The translations under genes and the position numbers were made by a program. A model generated the notes under the pieces. The model searched no databases and was not told the origin of the DNA. It saw only the letters and a list, made by a program, of their open reading frames with translations. Positions 50,556-59,558 of a stretch of 64,000 nucleotides of DNA are shown in pieces. The DNA lies in contig NZ_CP029830.1 in NCBI RefSeq assembly GCF_003233655.1, forward strand, positions 608,501 to 672,500, given 5' to 3'. Within the stretch, counting starts at the first letter, position 1, and every line of letters begins with the position of its first letter. Source of the stretch: Azospirillum ramasamyi (GTDB lineage Bacteria; Pseudomonadota; Alphaproteobacteria; Azospirillales; Azospirillaceae).

Positions 50556-51407
50556 GAGTGCGTAACAAAACCGGCCAGGAACGGTTGGTAGGGGCATGGC
50601 AGCCCCTCTTGTTTCCGATGCCTTGTGGGCGATCATCGAACCGCTGATCCCGCCGGAGCCGCCCAAGCCAAAAGGCGGACGGCCCCGGTTGGACGATCGT
50701 GCGGCGCTGACCGGCATCCTATTCGTGCTGCGCACGGGTATTCCTTGGGAGCTTCTGCCGGTGGAGATGGGCTGCGGCTCGGGGATGACCTGCTGGCGGC
50801 GTCTGCACGAGTGGCATCGGGCTGGCGTGTGGGAACGGCTGCATCGTGTGCTGCTCGACCGGCTCGGCTATGCCAACGCCATCAACTGGGATCGTGCAGC
50901 GGTGGACAGCGCCAGCGTTCCAGCAAAAAGGGGGGCGAGGAGACCGGCCCGAACCCGACGGATCGCGGCAAGCCGGGCTCCAAGCGTCACATCCTCGTCG
51001 ATGCCAATGGCATCCCGCTCGCCCTGAAGATCTCGCCGGCCAACCGGCACGACAGCAAGCTGCTGGAGACGCTGGTCGATGCCGTGCCGGCGATCCGCCA
51101 GTGTGCGGGCCGGCCCCGGCGCCGCCCGGCCAAGCTGCACGCCGACAAGGGCTACGACTTTGCACACTGCCGGCAGGCGCTGCGCCAACGAGCGATCATT
51201 CCGCGGATCGCCCGGCGTGGCGTCGAGAGCAGCGAGCGTCTTGGCCGACACCGATGGGTGGTCGAGCGTACGCTCGCTTGGTTTGCCCGCTTCCGCCGCA
51301 TCGCCGTCCGCTACGAACGGCGCGCCGACATCTTCACTGCCTTTCACCATATCGCGGCCAGCCTCATCTGCTGGCGCTTCGTCCAGAGATGGTTCTGTTA
51401 GGCGCTC
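50556..51407 (+). mobile_element. IS5-family (IS427-group) insertion sequence, 852 bp
   Basis: Terminal inverted repeats: left GAGTGCGTAACAAAACC (50556-50572); the right end read inward gives GAGCGCCTAACAGAACC (complement of 51391-51407), 14 of 17 matching. It is flanked by TTA duplications. It contains one transposase made by a frameshift between two frames. Length, ends and coding pattern all fit a complete, possibly active element. It is inserted in the same orientation as the interrupted operon. Confidence 0.92.
50596..51401 (+). CDS. IS5-family transposase (programmed -1 frameshift)
   Basis: OrfA (50596-51027) encodes the N-terminal part (LVSDALWAIIEPLIPPEPP, GILFVLRTGIPWELLP, WDRAAVDSASVPAK with the first catalytic aspartate). 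The run A5G6 at 50925-50935 lets ribosomes slip -1 into the frame ending at 51401, giving AKKGGEETGPNPTDRGKPGS, KLHADKGYDF (second aspartate) and RHRWVVERTLAWF (glutamate). The DDE set is complete only in the fused product of about 268 residues, as in other IS427-group elements. Confidence 0.9.
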
Positions 51408-51772
51408 TTAGCATCGAGGTCGAAACGTGCGTCGCTTGCGAAGCTGCACATTTTGAACGATGCGATCCGGTCTAATCAGACCAAACGCCTCCAAGAGGCG
51501 ACTGAACCCACCGCCAGAATCCTGCCGTGGAACCTGCGCATCGAGCCAGCCTTCGCACGTGCGATTGATTTTGTTGTCGGCGAGCGGTTCGCTGAATGGA
51601 CCAGGGGCGGAGGGAGAGCCTCGTTACAACTCACCGCAGCTGGCATAGCAGCAGCGTCTGCCGTCGAAAAAATCTCGGATGCGCTAGAAGAGGAAAAAGC
51701 AATCATCGCGGAGTACGCAAAGAAGCTGACCGAACAGCGCGTTTCCACGTTAATAGGCGAAGGACTTACGGC

Positions 51773-53851
51773 ATGATACGCTTACGCCGGCTCAGGCTAA
51801 GGTCGCTCACGGCGACGCGCACATTCGGCGCAGACATACCATTCTCAGTGGGTCTGAACATCATCCAAGCACCGAACACGTCTGGTAAATCGACTTGCTT
51901 GCAGGCTGTTATTTACGCACTCGGTCTTGAACGTTCGCTCGGTCCGCAACTAACGATTCCGTTGCCTTATGCGATGCGGGAGCGTGTTCATGCGACCGAG
52001 GACGAGCCCTATGAGACAGTCCTGCAGTCGTTCGTCGAGCTCGAGGTCGAGAACGACCGAAACGAAATTATCACCCTGCACCGAGATGTCGTTGGTGGAA
52101 AAAGTACGAAACTCATCCAGGTAACATTTGGCGCTTCTTTGAGCTCTGAGGCCGCACGGGTTCGGCAACGCGATTTCTACGTCCTCGATGGCGGCGCAGC
52201 GAGCCAAGAGGATGGATTTCATTTCTTCCTCGCTGCATATCTTGGATGGGATCTGCCGGTGGTGCCGCGTTATGATGGTACCGAATGCCCGCTTTATCTC
52301 GAAGCTATATTTCCAATGCTGTTCGTCGAACAGAAGCGAGGTTGGTCAACAATACAGGGTCCTTTCCCAACTTACCTGAGAATCCAGGACGTAGCACGCC
52401 GCGTTATGGAGTTTCTATTAAACCTAGACATTGCGCAGTTCCGTCGGCAACGATCAGAGTTAAGGAATCAGATTGCTGACTTCTCTAACCGGTGGACTGC
52501 CGAAAGGTCGAGACTCACTGATGCCGCCACACGGATAGGACGGATTCGTGGCCTTCCTACGCAGCCTACTACTGAATTCGCTCAGAAACCCGAGATCGAT
52601 CTTCAGTTATTCCATGAAAGGGAGTGGGTGCAACTATCGGAACTTATTGCTGAGGTCCAGGCCGAGGTGGCGGAACTAGAAGCTGCTCAATTGGAGACGA
52701 TCGACAACATTGCTCCAAAAATAGAGGCACGAATTGCACTTCTGCGCGAGCAGATCGATATGGATACTGCCATACTGGAGACCGTCCGCAGCGAATATGC
52801 CTCGGAAACGCAAGACAGCCAAGCTCTGAACGCACGCGTCAAAGCACTCAAGATTGATCTCCGCCGGAACCAGGATGCGCAAAAACTACAACGGCTCGGA
52901 TCCGAATTGGGGAAAGCTGCTGCGGAACATGTCTGCCCGACCTGTCGTCAGGAAGTTTCTAACGAGCTTCTCCCGACAGTTGAGGTGGTGGGAATGGCTC
53001 TCGATGAAAACGTCTTGTTCGTGAAGTCTCAGCTTGAGTTGTACAAAACCGCTCTGGCTGCATCCAACGAGCGATTACTGGAGATCGTCGGCCGATACCG
53101 TGGCATACAGCGAAATCTACAAGACAAGCAGCAGGAACTCCGTTCCCTGCGACAAGAATTAACGCGCCCAGAAAAATCCCCATCACGGGCCAAGATTGAA
53201 AATCTTGTCCGCAGGCAGAGTTTTCTTAATCAACTTCACAGCATCGATGAGCTCACCATCTCTCTACTTGATGAACTTCGGGAAATAGCAGCGGGTTGGG
53301 CGAAGGCAACGGCCTCATTACGACAACTTCCCGACGATAACCTGACCTCTAACGACTTGCAGAAAGTCGATGAGCTCACGCGCAAAATCTGTGAGCAACT
53401 CACGTCTTATGGCTTCCGATCATTTCAACCATCGGAGATCGCGCTCTCAACAGACAACTTCCGTCCACTTGTCCGTGAACGGAAGGGGACTGAAATGGTC
53501 GAGAAGGAAATCAATTTCGAAGTTTCCGCCAGTGATGGCATTCGTCTAAAATGGGCTTATTTGATCTCGACGATTGAGCTACAGCGCACGCATTCAACAA
53601 ACCACCCTGGTCTCGTCATATTCGACGAACCTGGTCAACAAGAAATCGATTCTGTTAGCCTTTTCACGTTCCTCAAGCGAGCTGCTCAGTCCACCCGCTC
53701 AGGCGGACAAATCATTGTATCGACTTCCGAACCCCTCCCTCTCGTTCAGCATGAGATGAAGGATCGCGCCCACATTGTCGACTTCCCCGGGTTTATCCTT
53801 CAGCCGCAACCGAACCCTGTTCCCGAGGGCTTCAACGATCTGATCGAGTAA
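51773..53851 (+). CDS. Rad50/SMC-like ATPase of the ABC-3C/Lamassu-like operon
   Basis: A 692-residue ABC ATPase. Walker A APNTSGKST is at 33-41; long coiled-coil arms (about 215-385 and 405-560) flank a zinc-hook-like CPTC (C388, C391, in EHVCPTCRQEV). The C-terminal half-site has a variant signature (VSASDGIRLKWAYL) and Walker B LVIFDEPGQQE (D618, E619). ATG 51773 overlaps the middle gene's stop (ATGA), so translation was coupled. SMC-like ATPases with SASDxxRLKWA-type signatures occur in ABC three-component conflict systems. The gene is intact but lies downstream of the IS. Confidence 0.88.
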   Translation: MIRLRRLRLRSLTATRTFGADIPFSVGLNIIQAPNTSGKSTCLQAVIYALGLERSLGPQLTIPLPYAMRERVHATEDEPYETVLQSFVELEVENDRNEIITLHRDVVGGKSTKLIQVTFGASLSSEAARVRQRDFYVLDGGAASQEDGFHFFLAAYLGWDLPVVPRYDGTECPLYLEAIFPMLFVEQKRGWSTIQGPFPTYLRIQDVARRVMEFLLNLDIAQFRRQRSELRNQIADFSNRWTAERSRLTDAATRIGRIRGLPTQPTTEFAQKPEIDLQLFHEREWVQLSELIAEVQAEVAELEAAQLETIDNIAPKIEARIALLREQIDMDTAILETVRSEYASETQDSQALNARVKALKIDLRRNQDAQKLQRLGSELGKAAAEHVCPTCRQEVSNELLPTVEVVGMALDENVLFVKSQLELYKTALAASNERLLEIVGRYRGIQRNLQDKQQELRSLRQELTRPEKSPSRAKIENLVRRQSFLNQLHSIDELTISLLDELREIAAGWAKATASLRQLPDDNLTSNDLQKVDELTRKICEQLTSYGFRSFQPSEIALSTDNFRPLVRERKGTEMVEKEINFEVSASDGIRLKWAYLISTIELQRTHSTNHPGLVIFDEPGQQEIDSVSLFTFLKRAAQSTRSGGQIIVSTSEPLPLVQHEMKDRAHIVDFPGFILQPQPNPVPEGFNDLIE

Positions 53852-54010
53852 ATTTCCGAAAACAGATCATTTTTTCCGTTGGTTGGTTTGCTGGAAAGCT
53901 CGACGAATGTCTGAGTGTCGGCTCAATGATCTGGATCATCCCGGATCAGGTACTGCGGTTTCGCGCATTTCGAACGTTGGATTGAGGGAGATCGTTTTCC
54001 ACCCTTTGCG
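53852..54010. other. 159-bp spacer, right edge of the island
   Basis: No gene, and no clear terminator hairpin after the SMC-like gene. Composition returns to GC-rich from about 54010, where the sensor-kinase gene ends. A GATC-containing imperfect palindrome (about 53927-53948) is present; its meaning is unknown. Confidence 0.4.
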
Positions 54011-57000
54011 CTAATCCTCCCCCATCGCCTCCACCGCCCGGCGCGAGGCGACGCAGCGGGCGATCTCGGTCAGCAGCAGCACGCGGTCGATGGGCTTGGG
54101 CACATGGCAGTCCATGCCGGCCTCGTAGCAGCGGGCGATGTCGTCGGGGAAGGTGTTGGCGGTCAGCGCCACGATGGCGACGCGGCCGGCCGGGCCGGGC
54201 ATGGCGCGGATGGCGCGCGTCGCCTCCAGGCCGTCCATCACCGGCATGTTCACGTCCATCAGGATCGCGTCGAACGGCTCGCGCCCATCCACCGCCGCTG
54301 CCGCCGCAACCGCCTGCGCCCCGTCCGCCACCGCCGCGACGCTGTGGCCGGCCTGCTTCAGCAGGGTGACGGCCAGCAGGCGGTTCATCTCCACATCCTC
54401 CGCCACCAGGATGCGCAGGGGCTCGGCCGCCGATGGCGCGGGGGCGGGCTTCGGGGCGGGCGGCTCGGCTGTTGCCGGGGACGGGGGCGGCGGGGGCAGC
54501 CCGGCGGCAGGCGGCGGGGCGGGTTCGGGGGTGGGCTCGGGGTCCGGCTGCGGCGGAGCCGGGGGTGGGGCCAGGGGCGGGCGTTGCGCCGGCGGGTGCA
54601 GGCGGGCCAGACGGTCGCGCAGCTCCAGCGGGTCGTAGGGCTTGGCGATCAGGTCGTAGCCGCCCAGCGCCACGTCGTCGGCCACCACCGCATGGGCGGC
54701 GAAGCCGGAGGCCAGCAGAACCGGCAGGCCGGGGCGCAGGCGCCGGGCCTCGCGCGCCAGCTCCGCCCCGTTCATGCCCGGAGGCATCACGATGTCGCTG
54801 AACAGCAGGTCCAGCGGCTCGTCCCCGCGCAGCACCACCAGGGCCTCGCCGGCGCCGGACGCGCCGATCACCCGGTGGCCCCAACTGCGCAGCAGGGCGC
54901 AGCCGTGCTCCAGGATGTTGTGGTCGTCCTCCACCATCAGGATCGACAGGCTGGGCCGGTCCGAGGGCGGGCGGAGGCTGCGGCCTGTCTCGTCGGCCAC
55001 GCGGTCGGGCGGGAAATGGAGGGTGACGGTGGTGCCCTGCCCCACCCGGCTCGCCAGGGTCATGGCGCCGCCATGCAGCTCCACCAGACGGCGGGTCAGC
55101 GGCAGGCCGAGCCCGGCGCCCTCGGTCTGGCGGTTGGCCGGGCTCTCGACGCGGGCGTAGGCCTGCAGGACGCGGTCCAGATCCCGTTCGGGGATGCCGA
55201 CGCCGTTGTCGCGCACCTCCAGCAGCAGGCCGCCGTCCGGGGCGGGAGCGGCGGTCAGCGAGACGGTTCCGCCGGAGGGGGTGTATTTGACGGCGTTGGA
55301 CAGCAGGTTCAGCAGGATCTGGCGGATGCGCCGCTCGTCGCCGCGCAGGTGGCGGGCGGCGGGGTCCACCGCCGCCGAGAGGACGATGCCGGCGCGGGCG
55401 GCGCGCGGGGTCAGCAGGCGGATGGCGAAGACGGCGGCGGCGTCGAGATCGACCACCTCGTCGTCCAGCACCAGTTGCCCGGATTCCGCCCGCACATGGT
55501 CGAGGATCTCGTTGATCAGCTCCAGCAGGTGCTGGCCGCTGTCGCGGATGTTGACGGCGAAGTCGCGGTAATGGGGGGTGCCGACCGGCCCCTCCGACTC
55601 CCGCGCGATCAGGTCGGCGAAGCCGATGACGGCGTTCATCGGCGTGCGCAGCTCGTGGCTCAGGCTCGCCAGGAACTCGGTCTTGCCGCGGCTGGCCAGT
55701 TCCGCGGCCTGGCGGGCGTCCTGAAGCTCGGCCTCCATGATCTTGCGGGCGGTGATGTCGCGCTCGACGCTGACGTAATCCTGCGGCGCGCCCCAATCGT
55801 CGGTGACGAGCCGCACCGCCGCCTCGATCCACACCCAGCGGCCGTCGGCATGGCGCAGGCGGTAGGTGGCCTTCAGGGTCGGGCGGTCCGGCGTCAGCTG
55901 CGCCAGACCGGCGGACAGGGCGTCGCGGTCGTCGGGATGCACCCGCTCCACCAGCGGGCGGCCGATCAGCTCGGCGGGGGCGCAGCCCAGGCTGTCGCGC
56001 GTCGCCTCGGAACAGAAGCACCGCACACCGTCCAGGCCGATGCGGCCGATGATGTCGGTGACGCTGCGCGCCAGCAGGCGGTAGCGCGCCTCGCTGGCGC
56101 GGATCGCGCGCTCCGCCTCGTGGCGGCGGGTGATGTCGCGGGCGCCGACCGACAGCATGACGACGGCGCCGCTGCCGTCGCGGATCGGCACCTGCGACAC
56201 CTCCCACCAGCGGGTGACGCCGTTGTGGGTATGCTGCTCCTCGAAGCGGGTGGGGGCGCCGGCGTCGATGCAGGATTGCAGGTCGGCCGTCGCCTTGGCG
56301 GCCAGATCGGGCGGCAGCAGGCTGTCCAGCGGCTTGCCGGCCGCGTCGGCGGCGGCGTCGCCCATCGCCTGCAAAGCGGCGGCGTTGGCGCTGTGCAGGG
56401 TGAAGCCGCCCTTTTCGCCGACACGGATGATCGCAAGGCTGTCGGCCGAGTTGTCGAACACGGCGCGGAACAGGGCGGCGTTCTCGGCCAGGGCGTTCTC
56501 GTCGGCGACGCGGCGGTGCTCGCGCGCCAGCATGGTGCCGAGCAGGCCGATGCCGAGCGTGGTGAAGGCGGCCAGCGGCAGCGCAGCCTCCGCCAGCACG
56601 CGCAGGGCGAGATCCAGGTCGGGCAGCAGCAGGAAGGGCAGCAGGGTCAGCGGCGTGATGGCCAGCCCGAACGTCGTCAGCCGGCCGAAGCCGTAGGCGC
56701 CCTTATCCTGCCCCGTTCCGGGCCCTGGCCCCTTCCCTTGGCCTTGGCCTTGGCCCTGCCCCTGCCCCTTCGCCGGCTCGCGCTTGCCGGCGGCGCGCCT
56801 CTCCATCGGCCGGACCAGCAGCGGCGCCGCCAGCGCCGTCAGCAGGACGCCCGCCAGACCGGCCAGCGAGCCCATGCCGCCCAGCCACAGCCTCGCCGCG
56901 CCGGCCACGGCGGCGGAAGCCAGGGCGGCCGGCCAGCCGCCGAACAGCCCGGCCAGCCCGATCATCACGTTGCGCGGATCGACCAGCACCCCGCCTTCGA

Positions 57001-57175
57001 CCGGATGGGCGTCCAGCATCGAAATGGCGGCGGCCACGCCGAACAGCAGGCCGGACAGCAGGGCGAAGGGCAGGCGCCGCGCGCCGAACCGCCGCAGCAC
57101 ATGGCGGTAGGCGAGCAGGACCAGGGCCAGCAGCCCGACGCCGTGCGCAAGGGCGATGATGATGCCGGTTCCCAT
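54011..57175 (-). CDS. Hybrid sensor histidine kinase (5TM, PAS-PAS-HisKA-HATPase-REC-REC)
   Basis: A 1054-residue membrane kinase. Residues about 1-225 form a 5TMR-LYT-like sensor (VDPRNVMIGLAGLFGGWPA, LARLWLGGMGS-type), split by a cytosolic or periplasmic linker of Gly-Gln repeats (136-152). Two PAS domains follow (about 240-365 and 370-490), then HisKA with the phospho-histidine in LASLSHELRTPMNA, HATPase_c (NLLSNAVKYTP, DNGVGIPE, GAGLGLPLTRR), REC1 with a variant aspartate region (LLFSDIVMPPGMNG), a long proline-rich linker and REC2 (AILMDVNMPVMDG). No HPt is present. Divergent from another kinase gene. Confidence 0.93.
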   Translation of the reverse strand: MGTGIIIALAHGVGLLALVLLAYRHVLRRFGARRLPFALLSGLLFGVAAAISMLDAHPVEGGVLVDPRNVMIGLAGLFGGWPAALASAAVAGAARLWLGGMGSLAGLAGVLLTALAAPLLVRPMERRAAGKREPAKGQGQGQGQGQGKGPGPGTGQDKGAYGFGRLTTFGLAITPLTLLPFLLLPDLDLALRVLAEAALPLAAFTTLGIGLLGTMLAREHRRVADENALAENAALFRAVFDNSADSLAIIRVGEKGGFTLHSANAAALQAMGDAAADAAGKPLDSLLPPDLAAKATADLQSCIDAGAPTRFEEQHTHNGVTRWWEVSQVPIRDGSGAVVMLSVGARDITRRHEAERAIRASEARYRLLARSVTDIIGRIGLDGVRCFCSEATRDSLGCAPAELIGRPLVERVHPDDRDALSAGLAQLTPDRPTLKATYRLRHADGRWVWIEAAVRLVTDDWGAPQDYVSVERDITARKIMEAELQDARQAAELASRGKTEFLASLSHELRTPMNAVIGFADLIARESEGPVGTPHYRDFAVNIRDSGQHLLELINEILDHVRAESGQLVLDDEVVDLDAAAVFAIRLLTPRAARAGIVLSAAVDPAARHLRGDERRIRQILLNLLSNAVKYTPSGGTVSLTAAPAPDGGLLLEVRDNGVGIPERDLDRVLQAYARVESPANRQTEGAGLGLPLTRRLVELHGGAMTLASRVGQGTTVTLHFPPDRVADETGRSLRPPSDRPSLSILMVEDDHNILEHGCALLRSWGHRVIGASGAGEALVVLRGDEPLDLLFSDIVMPPGMNGAELAREARRLRPGLPVLLASGFAAHAVVADDVALGGYDLIAKPYDPLELRDRLARLHPPAQRPPLAPPPAPPQPDPEPTPEPAPPPAAGLPPPPPSPATAEPPAPKPAPAPSAAEPLRILVAEDVEMNRLLAVTLLKQAGHSVAAVADGAQAVAAAAAVDGREPFDAILMDVNMPVMDGLEATRAIRAMPGPAGRVAIVALTANTFPDDIARCYEAGMDCHVPKPIDRVLLLTEIARCVASRRAVEAMGED
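56733..56770. repeat. Hexanucleotide tandem repeat in the sensor-kinase gene
   Basis: Reading the minus strand, GGGCAG and GGCCAA units alternate in tandem, encoding a Gly-Gln series (GQGQGQGQGQGKG, residues 137-149). Changes of six bases keep the frame, so unit number can vary without disrupting the protein. Confidence 0.8.
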
Positions 57176-57457
57176 GCTCCGCCCCCCAGCGGCAATCCCG
57201 ATCCCGCCCCTATTCCGGGGGCCGAAATCCGGGGCGGACTTTTACACGGGCAATGAACCAAGAAAAAGAAACCATTAGAAACAGCCGTGCGCTCTTTCGG
57301 TCCCTTCGCGCGGCCGGTGCGGTCGAATTGTTCGCCTTCGCCGGCGGAACGATGCCGGCGGCCGGTCGCCGGCACGCGGCTGTCGTGTTTGGCTGCCGCT
57401 TCGGCTAGGATGCCCTGGCGAATTGTTCGTGGTCGTCGTGTCTTCGTAGGCTTCGGC
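57176..57457. other. 282-bp divergent spacer between two sensor-kinase genes
   Basis: No gene. An AT-richer patch at about 57255-57280 (GAACCAAGAAAAAGAAACCATT) is the most promoter-like part. Both kinase genes start outward from this spacer, so they may share regulation. Confidence 0.4.
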
Positions 57458-59398
57458 ATGCTGTTCAAGGTTTTCTCACGGAGCCTGGTCGCGCGGACGA
57501 CGGCATCGGCGGTGCTGCTGGTGTCGGTGCTGATCGCCGTGCCCATGGTGGTCCTGATCCAGGCCGACGTGCGCAACACGCGGGCCGAGCTGGCCATCCG
57601 GGCGGAGATGGCGACCAGGATCGTGCTGGACGACGTGGCGAAAGCGCTGTGGGATCTCGATCCCGAAGAGGCGGTGGAGGCGCTGATGCCGCTGCGCTCG
57701 ATCGACAGCTTCGCCGAGGCGGTGATCCTGGGAACCCATGGCGAGCGCTTCGCCAGCTTCCGCAAGCCGGGCGTGGCCGCCCTCAGCGAAGCCGCTGCAG
57801 CCACCGCCGCCGCCGTGCCGCTGACCCATCAGGACCGGACCGGCGCCGTCCGCAACATCGGCACGCTGCTGGTCCGGCTGGACACCGGCCCGACCGACGC
57901 GGCCATCCGCCACCATGTGATGGTGCTGAGCGGGGTCGGCGCCGTCACCCTCCTGCTGGTGGTGCTGGGGGTGGTGTGGGCGACGCGCGGCATGACGCTG
58001 CCCATCGCCGGCATGACCCGCGCCATGGCCGATCTGGCGGCGGGCGACGTGTCGGTGGACGTGCCGGTGCGCCACCGCGACGACGAGATCGGCCGCATGG
58101 CAAAGGCGCTCGCCACCTTCCGGCAGAACGCCATCGACCTGCGCGTCGCCAAGGAACGGGCCGAGCAGGCGGTGGCGTCGAAGGCCAAGTTCATGGCCGC
58201 CGCCAGCCACGACCTGCGCCAGCCGGCCCAGTCGCTGCTGATGCTGACCGCGATGCTGCGCGCCACCGCTCCCAACCCGAAGGTGGCGGAATCGGCGCGC
58301 AAGATCGAACAGGTCGTCATGACCCTGAAACAGCTGCTGGACGAATTGCTGGAGGTGTCGCGGCTGGACGCCGGCGGCGTCACCGCCAACAAGGCCGTGC
58401 ATGAGGTGGCCGACCTGTTCGACGCGCTGGACTCGCAATACGGCCCGGTGGCGCGCGGCAAGGGGCTGGCCTTCACCGTGCCGCAACACCGCGCGCCGGT
58501 GGTGACCGACCGCCTTCTGCTGCAGCGCCTGCTGGGCAATCTGATCGACAACGCGATCCGCTACACCGACAGCGGGCAGGTGCAGGTCGCCTGCCTGGAA
58601 TCGGGCGGCTCCCTGATCGTGGAGGTGCGGGACACCGGCATCGGCATCCCCGAAGACCGGCTGGACGCCATCTTCGAGGAGTTCCACCAGATCGGCAACC
58701 CGGAGCGCAACCGCGACAACGGCATCGGCCTGGGGCTGTCGATCGTCAAGCGGCTGGCGACAGTGCTGGACCATCCGGTGAAGGTGCGCTCGACGCTGGG
58801 CAAGGGATCGGTCTTCTCCGTCACCATTCCGCTGGCCCCGATCGAGGCCGCTGCGGCGGAGAGCGTTGCGGTGGAACCCTTGGCACCCGTACCGGCGGCA
58901 CCCGTTCCGGCGGCACCCATCCCCGCCCCGGCCCCCGCTGCCGCGGCCAGGATGGCGACGCTGGCGGACGCGCCGGCGAAGGAGGGGGAGATCGCGATCC
59001 TGGTGATCGACGACGACAGCTTCGTGCTGTCCGCCATCTCCATGTTCCTGACCAGCGCGGGGCATCGCGTCGTCGGCGCCTCCACCGTCGCGGAGGGCCT
59101 GCGGGCGGTGGAGGACGGAAGCGTCCGCCCCGATGCTGTGATCGCCGACTATCATCTGTCCGCCACCGAGAACGGTCTGGATTTCATCGCCGAGCTGTGG
59201 ACGCGGCTTGGCCTGCGGATTCCGGCGGTGCTGATCTCCGGCCGGCTCGACGGGGCGGTGACCAGCCGGGCGGCGGAGATGGGCGTGACCGTGGCTTCCA
59301 AGCCGATCATGCCCGACCGCCTGTCGACGCTGGTGGCGGCGATGACCGCCTCGCGCCCGGCCCTGTCCGTCGCCGGCGATACCTCCCGCCCCGCCTAA
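57458..59398 (+). CDS. Hybrid sensor histidine kinase (HAMP-HisKA-HATPase-REC)
   Basis: A 646-residue kinase: N-terminal membrane segment (about 14-35), periplasmic sensor (about 36-155), second membrane segment (about 158-180), HAMP (about 180-235, MTLPIAGMTRAMADLAAGD), HisKA with the variant FMAAASHDLRQPAQSL (histidine in ASHDLRQP), HATPase_c (LIDNAIRYTDSG, DTGIGIPEDRLD, GIGLGLSIVKRL) and a C-terminal REC (ILVIDDDSFVLSA, DAVIADYHLSATENG). The SHDLRQP H-box is typical of the PhoR-type branch with tandem REC output. ATG 57458 (MLFKVFSRSLVART). Confidence 0.92.
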   Translation: MLFKVFSRSLVARTTASAVLLVSVLIAVPMVVLIQADVRNTRAELAIRAEMATRIVLDDVAKALWDLDPEEAVEALMPLRSIDSFAEAVILGTHGERFASFRKPGVAALSEAAAATAAAVPLTHQDRTGAVRNIGTLLVRLDTGPTDAAIRHHVMVLSGVGAVTLLLVVLGVVWATRGMTLPIAGMTRAMADLAAGDVSVDVPVRHRDDEIGRMAKALATFRQNAIDLRVAKERAEQAVASKAKFMAAASHDLRQPAQSLLMLTAMLRATAPNPKVAESARKIEQVVMTLKQLLDELLEVSRLDAGGVTANKAVHEVADLFDALDSQYGPVARGKGLAFTVPQHRAPVVTDRLLLQRLLGNLIDNAIRYTDSGQVQVACLESGGSLIVEVRDTGIGIPEDRLDAIFEEFHQIGNPERNRDNGIGLGLSIVKRLATVLDHPVKVRSTLGKGSVFSVTIPLAPIEAAAAESVAVEPLAPVPAAPVPAAPIPAPAPAAAARMATLADAPAKEGEIAILVIDDDSFVLSAISMFLTSAGHRVVGASTVAEGLRAVEDGSVRPDAVIADYHLSATENGLDFIAELWTRLGLRIPAVLISGRLDGAVTSRAAEMGVTVASKPIMPDRLSTLVAAMTASRPALSVAGDTSRPA

Positions 59399-59468
59399 TA
59401 CCCCCCGGCCGGGCGAAGTCATCGCCCGGGCGCCGGATGCTTAGCACGAAAGAATTTCCACATACCCG

Positions 59469-59486
59469 GTTGTGCTGTGGCACAAC
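59469..59486. promoter_or_regulatory. Palindrome upstream of the nonapeptide-repeat gene
   Basis: GTTGTGC (59469-59475) and GCACAAC (59480-59486) are exact complements around TGTG, 73 bp upstream of the ATG at 59559. Its TGGCAC...TTGA content faintly resembles a sigma-54 promoter, but the -12 GC is missing. An operator is the more likely reading. Confidence 0.45.
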
Positions 59487-59558
59487 ATTGAGGCCATGTC
59501 CGGAATCGATCCCGCAACCTGGATCATGGGCCGGACACAAGTAACCTCGGAGAATTCC

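Larger units (their letters stand above)
50442..51776 (+). pseudogene. Middle component of the three-gene system, split by an IS5-family element
   Basis: The gene starts with GTG at 50442, overlapping the previous stop (GTGA), and runs 38 codons to the TTA at 50553-50555. It resumes at 51411 after the insertion and continues in the same frame to the stop at 51774-51776. Joining these parts gives one 159-residue open frame, with VWRVSLILLMLLASRSKRA spanning the junction. A winged-helix-like region (ASLAKLHILNDAIR) and a C-terminal helical region (AIAAASAVEKISDALEE-type) follow. Small middle proteins of this shape occur between effector and ATPase in ABC-3C systems. The insertion presumably abolishes or truncates it; a TTG at 51453 could start a C-terminal fragment. 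Confidence 0.85.

Noticed and set aside
59476..59495. Sigma-54 promoter (TGGCAC...TTGA) before the repeat gene
   Set aside because: The -24 GG is present but the -12 GC is replaced by AG, so the essential pattern fails.
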